Origin: Acidimicrobiaceae bacterium
GTDB taxonomy: Bacteria > Actinomycetota > Acidimicrobiia > Acidimicrobiales > Bog-793
Reading direction: 5' to 3'
Assembly: GCA_003140595.1 (NCBI GenBank)
Contig: PLKG01000098.1
Location: 1 to 37,829 of the forward strand
DNA: 37,829 nt
Shown here: piece after piece, positions 31,158-37,829 of the stretch
How positions within the stretch are numbered: position 1 is the stretch's first letter
Layout of the letters: each line of letters starts with the position of its first letter
The notes under the pieces: generated by a model
The model's input: only the letters and a program-made list of their open reading frames with translations
Databases searched by the model: none
What the model was told of the DNA's origin: nothing
Made by a program: the position numbers and the translations under genes

Positions 31158-34100
31158 TTATTCGAGGGCGACACCGCGGACCGTCGGGCTGCCCATCCGC
31201 TCGCTCACGACCTTGGACGCCCCGCCGGCTTGCATCGTCACGCCATAGAGGACGTCCGCGGCCTCCATCGTCCTCTTCTGGTGGCTTACGACTATCAACT
31301 GAGCGTCGCTCCGGAACTCCTCGACGAGGTCCAGGAAACGATGCAGGTTCACGTCGTCGAGCGCCGCCTCCACCTCGTCCATCACATAGAACGGGGACGG
31401 GCGGCTGCGGAACACTGCAAAGAGGAACGCGAGAGCGACGAGGGACCGCTCTCCTCCCGACAACAGTGACAGCCGCCGGACGTTGCGACCGGCCGGGCGG
31501 GCCTCAATCTCGATACCGGTCGAGAGCAGGTCCTCGGGCTCCACGAGACTGAGGCGACCGGTGCCTCCGGGGAACAACATCGTGAACAGGCTCTCGAAGT
31601 GCCGGGCGACATCCGCGAAGGCCTGGGTGAAGACGCCCACGATCTCCTCGTCGACGGCACGGATGACTCGTCCGAGCTCCCGCCGAGCGCCACGGACGTC
31701 CTCGAGCTGCTCGGCAAGAAACCGGTCCCTCTCTTCGAGTGCAGCAAGCTCCTCGAGCGCGAGCGGGTTCACCGGGCCCATCAGCCGGAGCTCGCGATCA
31801 AGCTCGCGTACCCTGGCCTGCGCAGGAATGCCGGGCGGCAGCTCGGGACAGTTTGCCGCGACGGCCTCGTCCGGCTCGCACTCGAGCTCCCGGCGCAGTG
31901 CCTCGACTGCGGTCTCCAGCCTGAGTCTCGCCTCGGCGCGTTCAAGCTCGACCCGCTGAAGAAGCTCCCTTGCGCCAGTGAGCTCGCGTTCTGCGACGCC
32001 GCGTTCGTCTCGTGCCCGGCGCAGGCGGTCGACCGCAGCGGTGATCGCCACCTCCTGCTCCGCGCGCTCGGCTCGCAGGCGCTCGCGTACCGCAGTCAGC
32101 TCGATCTCCAGGCGGACGAGCTCCCCGGCTATGCGCGCGAGGGCGAGCTCAGCGGCCTCGAGCGACTCGCGCCGGGTGGCAGCGTCCGAACGGGCCGCGT
32201 CGAGGCCGACGAGCCGCCGCTCCACTTCGTCGCGACGAGTGGCGAGCAGTGTCTTGCGCTCTTCAAGTCCCGCGGCACGCATTCCTAACTCAGCCCTCAA
32301 GCCGGCGACGGATCGAGCTCGGTCGTCCAGGGCCTTGCGCGCTCGGGCTGTCTGCTCTGCCGCCGCGAGGGCTTCGAGCTCGGCCCCTTCGGCCCTGGCA
32401 AGCTCGGCCTCGCGCAGTTCGACCTCCCCCTGGGTAGCCGCGAGCAGCCCCAGAGCCGCCTCGTGGGAGGACGAAGCGTCGCCGCGCTCGGAGTCCAGCT
32501 GGGCGAGTCGCCGGGTCAGCTGCGCCTGGGCAACCTGTGACTGGGTGCTCGCGGCGACTGCGTTGTCGAAGCGCCTCGCGGCCTCAGTCGTCTTTGCGCG
32601 GGCGGTGGCGAGCGTCTCACGATCGGCTTCGGCCCCGGCCGCCAACGCGCTTGCGAGAGCTGCGGCTGACTCGGCGTCGCGCCGGACGCTCTCGAGGGCG
32701 GCGCGGGTCGCTCCCGAGCGCGCCGCACCGATCCGCCATCCCCTGGCCGAGAGGCGGTCGCCCTCGATCGTCACGATCGTGTAGCTGGGCAGCTCCTCGG
32801 CAAGGCGTAGCGCCTCGATCAACCCGCCACGACAGAGCAGTACATCGGCAAGAAGCCGATCGAGCACCGCGCTGAGGCCTCGGGCCTGTGACCTGACCCG
32901 ATCACGTAGCGGCTCTGCCCTGCCGTCGAACTCTGCGGGCAGTCGCCCCGGCACGGTCGGGGCCACCTGCAGGCCGCCGGTCGGCAGCACGCCCCCGTGG
33001 AGTCCGGCGTCGTGCAGGTGCCGCAACGCGTCACGTGCGGCGGCGGTCCCGTCCACCACGACAGTACCGAGAGCGTCCTCGACGGCCGCCTCGAAACCAC
33101 GCTCACAGCCCTCGTCGATGTCCACGACATCGGCGAGGGTTCCGAGGACGCCCGGCAGACCGGCGAGCCTTTCGACACCGGCGCGCGCCCGGGTCTCGTC
33201 GAGCGCCGTCTGCAGCGCCTCGGCCCGGGCTTGGAGCGTGTGCGATCGATCCGCCGCGGCACGTGCGTGCGACTCGCTTTCGCGTTCGCGTTCCTCAGCC
33301 GCCTGTTCCAAGGCCGAGAAACTTTCGTGGTCGGCTCGAAGCAGCTCGCAGGTGACCTTGGACGCCTCCAACTCCACCGCCAGCTCCTCCAGGCGCAGCT
33401 CATGGTCGGCACGTACACGATCAGAGCTGGCGAGCCGTTCGGTCAGTCGCGCGACCGCCTCCCGAGCATTGGACAACCGGGTCAGCGCTGCGTCGTGTTG
33501 TCGACGGGCGCCGCGAGCATCCAGCGGCCGTGCAACCTCGAGCGACTGGGCGGATGGCTCCCCGACCGAAGAGCCCGCGACACGGCCAGGGCTCGCGATG
33601 ACGAGGAACCTCGCCTCGTCGCTCCGCAGCTCCTCCTCGAGGCTCTCGAGCGCCTCGCGCTCGGGTGAGAGCGAGTCGGCAGCCGACTCAGCGGCTGACA
33701 GGTCGGCCGCCAGGCGGGAAGACTCGGCCTCGAGTGACGCGACAACGTCCGCCTCGGTGACAGTCGCGAGCGACCCGGCGACAGTCCGGCGCCGCTCGGC
33801 AACCACGTTCGCCACGCCACGCTGGCGCTCGAGCAGGCGTTCAGCGCGCGCGAGCCGGTCGGCACCGTCCCAGGCTTGCAACTCGGTGAGCGTTGATTCG
33901 GTCGAGACCACGAGTTCGTCAAGACGGGCAAGCTCGACTCGCTGGGCAGCCTCCTGCTCGGTCAGCGAGGCATGGGAACCTTCGGCGCTGTCGCGCCGGC
34001 GTGTGAGCGAGTCGATCTCGCGACCAGCGAGATGCAACCGCAGCGACCGCAACTCGGCAACGAGCCCATCGTGGCGGCGGGCCGCCTCGGCCTGACGCTC

Positions 34101-34715
34101 GAGCGGCCGGAGCTGCCGGCGCACCTCTCGCTGGAGGTCCTGCAGCCGAAGCAGGTTCTGCTCGCTGGATTCGAGGCGACGTTCAGCCCTCTCGCGGCGG
34201 CGGCGGAACTTAAGGACTCCTGCAGCCTCCTCGATCACCATTCGCCGGTCCTCCGGGCGGGCCTGGAGAACCGAGTCGAGTTGACCCTGGCTGACGATCA
34301 CATGCTGTTGGCGGCCAACTCCGGCATCGGAAAGAAGCTCCTGAATGTCGAGCAGCCGGCAGGGTGCGCCGTTGAGCGCATACTCGCTCTCGCCCGTGCG
34401 AAAAAGCGTCCTTGTGATCGTGACCTCCGCCACGTCCACTGGTAGGCGTCTCGACGCGTTGTCGATGGTCAGCGAGACCTCGGCACGTCCGAGAGCGGGC
34501 CGCCTCGATGTGCCGGCGAATATAACGTCGTCCATCTTCGTCGAGCGGACGACTTTGGGCCCTTGGGCGCCGAGCACCCAGGCTACGGCGTCCACGACGT
34601 TCGACTTGCCGGAGCCGTTCGGGCCCACGACCACAGTGATGCCGGGCTCCAGTTCGATCGTCGTCGGGTCGGCGAACGACTTGAAACCCTTGAGAGTCAG
34701 CGTTTTCAGGAACAC
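31158..34715 (-). CDS. smc: Chromosome segregation protein SMC
   Basis: SMC is the core ATPase of the bacterial condensin that organises and separates chromosomes. The 1185-aa product starts FKSFADPTTIELEPGITVVV and has Walker A GPNGSGKS at residues 31-38. Long Ala/Glu/Arg-rich coiled coils (about 165-500 and 670-1010) flank a hinge at about 500-670 (LPGVLGTLADVVDIDEGCER, then DALGTVVVDG, then HGGVLPTGG). The C-terminal head has the signature LLSGGERSLVALAFLFAVF and Walker B FYVMDEVEAALDD. GTG 34715 gives the standard opening MFLKTLTLKGF. ScpA and ScpB are not in the window. Confidence 0.98.
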   Translation of the reverse strand: MFLKTLTLKGFKSFADPTTIELEPGITVVVGPNGSGKSNVVDAVAWVLGAQGPKVVRSTKMDDVIFAGTSRRPALGRAEVSLTIDNASRRLPVDVAEVTITRTLFRTGESEYALNGAPCRLLDIQELLSDAGVGRQQHVIVSQGQLDSVLQARPEDRRMVIEEAAGVLKFRRRRERAERRLESSEQNLLRLQDLQREVRRQLRPLERQAEAARRHDGLVAELRSLRLHLAGREIDSLTRRRDSAEGSHASLTEQEAAQRVELARLDELVVSTESTLTELQAWDGADRLARAERLLERQRGVANVVAERRRTVAGSLATVTEADVVASLEAESSRLAADLSAAESAADSLSPEREALESLEEELRSDEARFLVIASPGRVAGSSVGEPSAQSLEVARPLDARGARRQHDAALTRLSNAREAVARLTERLASSDRVRADHELRLEELAVELEASKVTCELLRADHESFSALEQAAEERERESESHARAAADRSHTLQARAEALQTALDETRARAGVERLAGLPGVLGTLADVVDIDEGCERGFEAAVEDALGTVVVDGTAAARDALRHLHDAGLHGGVLPTGGLQVAPTVPGRLPAEFDGRAEPLRDRVRSQARGLSAVLDRLLADVLLCRGGLIEALRLAEELPSYTIVTIEGDRLSARGWRIGAARSGATRAALESVRRDAESAAALASALAAGAEADRETLATARAKTTEAARRFDNAVAASTQSQVAQAQLTRRLAQLDSERGDASSSHEAALGLLAATQGEVELREAELARAEGAELEALAAAEQTARARKALDDRARSVAGLRAELGMRAAGLEERKTLLATRRDEVERRLVGLDAARSDAATRRESLEAAELALARIAGELVRLEIELTAVRERLRAERAEQEVAITAAVDRLRRARDERGVAERELTGARELLQRVELERAEARLRLETAVEALRRELECEPDEAVAANCPELPPGIPAQARVRELDRELRLMGPVNPLALEELAALEERDRFLAEQLEDVRGARRELGRVIRAVDEEIVGVFTQAFADVARHFESLFTMLFPGGTGRLSLVEPEDLLSTGIEIEARPAGRNVRRLSLLSGGERSLVALAFLFAVFRSRPSPFYVMDEVEAALDDVNLHRFLDLVEEFRSDAQLIVVSHQKRTMEAADVLYGVTMQAGGASKVVSERMGSPTVRGVALE

Positions 34716-34793
34716 GTTGAGATCACGTTATCCGTGCCGGAGCGAGACCCCGGGGATTGGTCGAACGGCCCCGGTTTGGCGCCGTCACCCGGT

Positions 34794-35633
34794 TCAGAGC
34801 TGGCAGCCTGGGCACAAGTAGGCGGCACGCGCCCCGATCTTGAGCCGCTCGACGTGATCTCCACAACGCCGGCACCGTTCCCCGGCCCTGTCGTAGACCG
34901 CATGACGTTCCTGAAAGGACCCGACCTCTCCATCGAGATCGCGGTAGCGCAGGTCCCGCAACGACGAGCCCCGGGACGCCACGGCGTCGCGGAGCACCGC
35001 CCGGGCGGCCTTGGCGAGAGAGGTGACCTCGCCCGCGCTCAACGAGCCTCCGGAGCGGTCAGGACGGAGCTTTGCCCTGAAACAGATCTCATCGGCATAG
35101 ATGCTCCCGATGCCGGCGATCATCCGCTGGTCTGTGAGCAGAGCCTTGAGCCCGGCGCGGCGGCCGGCGAGGCGCGCCGCGAGGTAGGCGGTCGGCAGCC
35201 CTTCGAGCAGCGGGTCCCGCCCGAGATGCGCGAGCTCGAGGGGTACGCCGCGACCGTCGATCTCGGAGGAGACGAACCACTCCCCGAAGGTCCGCGGATC
35301 GACGAAGCGAAGCTCGGTCCCGTCCCCGAGTGCAACGACGACGTGGGTGTGCGGAGCCATCGGCCAGCGTTGCGCGCCGCTCAGGTGAAGCAGCTGGCCA
35401 CTCATTCTCAGATGGACGACCAGCACCGCGTCATCGTCGAGTGACAACAGCAGGAACTTGCCACGCCGGCCGGCGGTGGCGAACTTCCGCCCCTCGAGGC
35501 GCGTCACGAGCTCCGCCGGTGACTGGCGCCGCACCGTCCGGCGCCCGAGCACCTTGACCTCGACTATCCGGCGCCCGACGACCGCGCCCTCGAGCCCCCG
35601 GCGAACCGTCTCGACTTCGGGAAGCTCGGGCAT
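34794..35633 (-). CDS. mutM: Formamidopyrimidine-DNA glycosylase
   Basis: MutM is a bifunctional base-excision enzyme that removes 8-oxoguanine and formamidopyrimidines and cuts the strand. The catalytic N-terminus PELPEVETVRRGL (Pro2, Glu3) is intact. The Lys of GRRGKFLLL, the helix-two-turn-helix (GIGSIYADEICFRAKLRP) and the C-terminal zinc finger (CRRCGDHVERLKIG with LCPGCQ) are all present, with the conserved Arg just before the last Cys pair. At 279 aa it is of normal length. Its ATG 35633 directly follows the rnc stop (TAG-ATG), so the two are coupled. Confidence 0.97.
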   Translation of the reverse strand: MPELPEVETVRRGLEGAVVGRRIVEVKVLGRRTVRRQSPAELVTRLEGRKFATAGRRGKFLLLSLDDDAVLVVHLRMSGQLLHLSGAQRWPMAPHTHVVVALGDGTELRFVDPRTFGEWFVSSEIDGRGVPLELAHLGRDPLLEGLPTAYLAARLAGRRAGLKALLTDQRMIAGIGSIYADEICFRAKLRPDRSGGSLSAGEVTSLAKAARAVLRDAVASRGSSLRDLRYRDLDGEVGSFQERHAVYDRAGERCRRCGDHVERLKIGARAAYLCPGCQL

Positions 35634-36317
35634 CTATCGGACGGGCGCGTCGCCCTGTCGGGCCTCGATGACCTCGAGCGCGGCGGCGGCCGCGACTCGT
35701 TCGGCGATCTTCTTCGAGGTACCCGTGCCACGACCGAGCACCTCTCCGCCAACGGTCACCTCGGCGAAGAAGACCTTCGCATGGTCCGGACCCTTGTCGG
35801 TGACCGCGTACGAGGGCAAATCCAGGTTGAGCTGCGCCGTCAGTTCCTGTAACCAGTTCTTCGGGTCGCCGAGCCTGCCCTCGGCAATGACCTCGATCGG
35901 GTCCTCCAACAGGCCGACGACGAAATCGGTGACGGCCGTGAGCCCGAGGGAGAGATAGACCGCGGCGATTATCGCCTCAAGGCAGTCGGCGAGGATCGAG
36001 TCTTTGGCGCGCCCACCCGAGGTCTCTTCTCCCTTGCCTAAGAGGACCGCCTCACCCACACCGAGCCGCGCCGCGACCGGCGCCAGGGCCTCGGTGCTCA
36101 CGACCGACGCGCGCAACCGCGCGAGATCCCCCTCGGCAAGGTCGGGGAAGGCCCGGTACAGGTGGTCTGCGACGACCAGTCCCAGCACGGCGTCGCCGAG
36201 CAGCTCGAGGCGCTCGTTGGACGGTTGACCGCCCCACTCGGCGCAGTAGGAACGGTGTGACAGGGCTTGGTGCAGCAAGTCACCGTCGAGGTGGTAATCG
36301 CTAAGCGCTCGGCGCAA
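35634..36317 (-). CDS. rnc: Ribonuclease III
   Basis: RNase III is the double-strand RNA endonuclease that processes rRNA precursors and structured mRNAs. The catalytic domain has ALSHRSYCAEWGGQPSNERL, ELLGDAVLGLVVADHLY (signature NERLELLGDAVL, with the Mg2+ ligands) and KDSILADCLEAIIAAVYLS with the second acidic pair. The dsRNA-binding domain follows (DPKNWLQELTAQLNLDLPSY to TSKKIAERVAAAAAL). The start is doubtful: TTG 36317 gives a normal 227-aa protein, but the purine-rich GAGAGG touches it with no spacing and is part of a hairpin. The only earlier in-frame candidate is CTG 36359, overlapping the acpP stop. Confidence 0.95.
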   Translation of the reverse strand: MRRALSDYHLDGDLLHQALSHRSYCAEWGGQPSNERLELLGDAVLGLVVADHLYRAFPDLAEGDLARLRASVVSTEALAPVAARLGVGEAVLLGKGEETSGGRAKDSILADCLEAIIAAVYLSLGLTAVTDFVVGLLEDPIEVIAEGRLGDPKNWLQELTAQLNLDLPSYAVTDKGPDHAKVFFAEVTVGGEVLGRGTGTSKKIAERVAAAAALEVIEARQGDAPVR

Positions 36318-36320
36318 CCT

Positions 36321-36337
36321 CTCGCCCGAAGGGCGAG
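36321..36337 (-). promoter_or_regulatory. Perfect 7-bp hairpin at the rnc translation start
   Basis: CTCGCCC and GGGCGAG pair perfectly around a three-base loop, ending three bases before the TTG start of rnc, in the 38-base acpP-rnc gap. In the mRNA it would bury the purine stretch GAGAGG that would act as ribosome-binding site. It may therefore limit rnc translation, act as a partial terminator, or be an RNase III-sensitive element; the sequence does not decide which. Confidence 0.42.
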
Positions 36338-36355
36338 GTTCGCCCGTCGGATTGG

Positions 36356-36643
36356 TCAGGCCGACTCGACCTTCGCGCTCACATAATCGACGGCATCGCG
36401 CACGGTACGAAGGTCCTCGAGATCCTCGTCGTCAATACGGAAGCCCGGCAGTCGGTCGCTGAGCTCCTCCTCGAGCGCCTCGACAAGCTCGATCAGCGCG
36501 AGCGAGTCCGCGTCGAGGTCGTCGGCGAACGAGGAGGACTCATTTATCTCTGACATGTCGATCTCGAGGATCTCAGCGAGCTGGGATCTGACCAGCTCGA
36601 GTACCTCGCCGCGGCTCATGATCGCACCGGTCGTCTCGGCCAC
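36356..36643 (-). CDS. acpP: Acyl carrier protein
   Basis: ACP carries growing fatty acyl chains on a phosphopantetheine arm attached to the Ser of DADSLALIELV (D-S-L motif). The protein is 95 aa and strongly acidic, with the standard four-helix pattern (LELVRSQLAEILEID, SSSFADDLDADSL, LEEELSDRLPGFRIDDEDLE, VRDAVDYVSAK). It has about 15 more residues than E. coli ACP, at the N-terminus and in the loop before helix III. GTG 36643 has AAGGAG five bases upstream; the internal ATG (MSRGEVL) would give a shorter form. It lies between plsX and rnc as in many Gram-positive bacteria. Confidence 0.95.
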   Translation of the reverse strand: MAETTGAIMSRGEVLELVRSQLAEILEIDMSEINESSSFADDLDADSLALIELVEALEEELSDRLPGFRIDDEDLEDLRTVRDAVDYVSAKVESA

Positions 36644-36759
36644 CTGGGCTCCTTCGTCTTGCCTTCACACAATGTTAAGGCCTGCCGAACAAGATCGCGC
36701 ATTGTCCTGTGCCTTCTCAAGGGCGCCATCGCTCTCAGGGATTCGGCACAGGGCGACGC

Positions 36760-37782
36760 TCAGGTCCTCGCGACTGCCTCGCGCAACGATCTGACCAGGT
36801 CGCCGGTCGCAGCGTCGTGGGCGACGCGCACTGCATTCAGTATCGCCCTAGCCGACGAGCTCCCGTGGCTGATGACGCACACGCCGTCGACACCGAGCAA
36901 CATCGCCCCACCGGTCTCCTCCGGGTCGAGCCGTTGCGCGTAGACGAGGAGCTCAGGACCGAGCACCTTTCCCGCGGCGCGCGTCTCGGGCGAGGCTTCG
37001 AACACACGGCCGAGAACACCGAACAGAGCCCCCAAGGCTCCCTCGAGCGACTTCAGTGCCACATTTCCTGTGAAGCCGTCGGTCACGATGACGTCGACAT
37101 CGCCGTCAAGGAGGTCCCGACCCTCCACATTCCCGACGAAGTCGATTCCGACACCGGCCGCCAGCAGCGCGTGCGCCTCCTTGGCGAGCTGGTTGCCTTT
37201 GGTGGGCTCCTCCCCGATCGACAAGAGCGCGACCTTCGGGACGGCGATGCCGAAGCGTCGGGTCATGAAGGCAGACCCCATCTGAGCGAACTGGACGAGC
37301 CACTCGGCATGGCAGTCGGCATTGGCACCGGCGTCGACGAGAGCTGCAGGGCGACCGCTCACCGCCGGGATAAGCGCCGCGATCGCCGGGCGCGCAACCC
37401 CAGGCAACCGACCCATGCGCAACAAGGCACTGGCCATGGTCGCCCCGGTGTTGCCGGCACTCACCATCGCTGAGGCCCGACCGTCGCGCACAGCCTCCGC
37501 TGCACGAACCAACGTCGAATCCCTCTTGGTCCGCACGCTCTGGGCGGGGTCGTCGTTCATCGCTATGACCTCTGAAGCGGGCAGCACTTCCAGCCCGCCG
37601 GTGTCACCGAGGGAGCCATCGGTAGGACCGACCAGCACTACTGGGATACCTAGCTCCTCAGCAGCGCGTCGCGCTCCCGCGACGATCTCGGACGGGGCGC
37701 GGTCGCCACCCATGGCGTCAACAGCAACTGGCAGCGAAGCGGCCTTCGGCGGCGCCTCACCGTCTTTGGTGGTCGGCGCCAC
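36760..37782 (-). CDS. plsX: Phosphate acyltransferase PlsX
   Basis: PlsX converts acyl-ACP to acyl-phosphate for phospholipid synthesis; it is peripheral on the membrane. Motifs: LPVAVDAMGGDRAPSEIV at the N-terminus, SAMVSAGNTGATMASALL, PAIAALIPAVSGRPAALVDA, ALLSIGEEPTKGNQLAKEAH, IVTDGFTGNVALKSLEG and the C-terminal GVDGVCVISHGSSSARAI. Starting at GTG 37782, five bases after the rpmF stop, gives 340 aa, the family's normal length. The open frame beyond this point is the rpmF end read in another frame. A gap of 116 bases separates it from acpP. Confidence 0.96.
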   Translation of the reverse strand: MAPTTKDGEAPPKAASLPVAVDAMGGDRAPSEIVAGARRAAEELGIPVVLVGPTDGSLGDTGGLEVLPASEVIAMNDDPAQSVRTKRDSTLVRAAEAVRDGRASAMVSAGNTGATMASALLRMGRLPGVARPAIAALIPAVSGRPAALVDAGANADCHAEWLVQFAQMGSAFMTRRFGIAVPKVALLSIGEEPTKGNQLAKEAHALLAAGVGIDFVGNVEGRDLLDGDVDVIVTDGFTGNVALKSLEGALGALFGVLGRVFEASPETRAAGKVLGPELLVYAQRLDPEETGGAMLLGVDGVCVISHGSSSARAILNAVRVAHDAATGDLVRSLREAVART

Positions 37783-37787
37783 GACGG

Positions 37788-37829
37788 TCAGTTGACCTCG
37801 ACCGCCTGGCGACCCTTGTACCACCCGCA
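37788..37829 (-). CDS. rpmF: 50S ribosomal protein L32, 3' end only
   Basis: The last 13 codons and stop of rpmF run in from the window edge and read CGWYKGRQAVEVN. This is the standard C-terminus of the zinc-binding form of L32: the Cys is the last ligand of its ribbon and G-x-Y-K-G-R is conserved. The pair rpmF-plsX is a classic neighbourhood. The start and first three quarters lie outside the window. Confidence 0.88.
   Translation of the reverse strand, partial: CGWYKGRQAVEVN

Noticed and set aside
37783-37824. Upstream GTG start for plsX at 37824
   Set aside because: Those codons are the rpmF 3' end read in another frame; the L32 C-terminus there is unmistakable.

Overview
The window is about 37.8 kb of high-GC DNA from an actinomycete-grade bacterium (Actinomycetota). 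Evidence: GTG and TTG starts are common, a DUF2469 gene sits beside rplS, there is an actinobacterial SigE-type ECF sigma factor, FtsY carries an N-terminal membrane anchor, and ribosomal protein S16 has a Lys/Ala/Pro tail. Class Acidimicrobiia is my best guess from the overall style, but I cannot prove it from sequence alone.

Layout. (1) 1-8.6 kb is a loose accessory region: small unknown genes, a gutted SDR pseudogene, proline-catabolism P5C dehydrogenase (pruA), a minimal HExxH metalloprotease, a secreted DUF4232 protein, a solute-binding protein that appears to lack a signal peptide, a Nudix hydrolase, a GNAT acetyltransferase and an aldo/keto reductase. (2) 8.6-16.8 kb is the metabolic highlight. 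A GntR regulator is divergent from an uncharacterised 404-residue protein, with a palindrome between them. It is followed by a tightly coupled run: DapA-family dehydratase, IlvD/Edd-family sugar-acid dehydratase, uronate-dehydrogenase-like SDR and alpha-ketoglutarate-semialdehyde dehydrogenase. An MFS transporter converges on the end of the run. Together these can oxidise a uronate or pentose non-phosphorylatively to alpha-ketoglutarate. (3) 16.9-25.2 kb is a second accessory region: a decayed aldo/keto reductase, an ECF sigma factor coupled to a membrane-anchored Asp-box propeller protein, a polar-amino-acid ABC transporter, a frameshifted remnant of a cyclase/ATPase/TPR regulator, a PAS-GGDEF-EAL protein and a small zinc-ribbon-like protein. 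(4) 25.4-37.8 kb is the conserved housekeeping block, all on the minus strand, in transcription order rpmF (3' end only), plsX, acpP, rnc, mutM, smc, ftsY, ffh, rpsP, KH-domain gene, rimM, trmD, rplS, DUF2469.

How the genes work together. The housekeeping block joins fatty-acid initiation (PlsX, ACP), RNA processing (RNase III), DNA repair (MutM), chromosome organisation (SMC), co-translational targeting (FtsY, Ffh) and small/large subunit maturation (S16, KH protein, RimM, TrmD, L19). The most promising candidate for an undescribed system is the sugar-acid cluster. It pairs a uronate-dehydrogenase-like enzyme with an IlvD/Edd dehydratase rather than the enolase-superfamily aldarate dehydratase of the classical uronate route, and it has a conserved-looking unknown protein under the same candidate operator. 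At least three pseudogenes (SDR, AKR, cyclase remnant) show that the accessory regions are decaying. I saw no tRNA, rRNA, CRISPR array, insertion sequence or replication origin.
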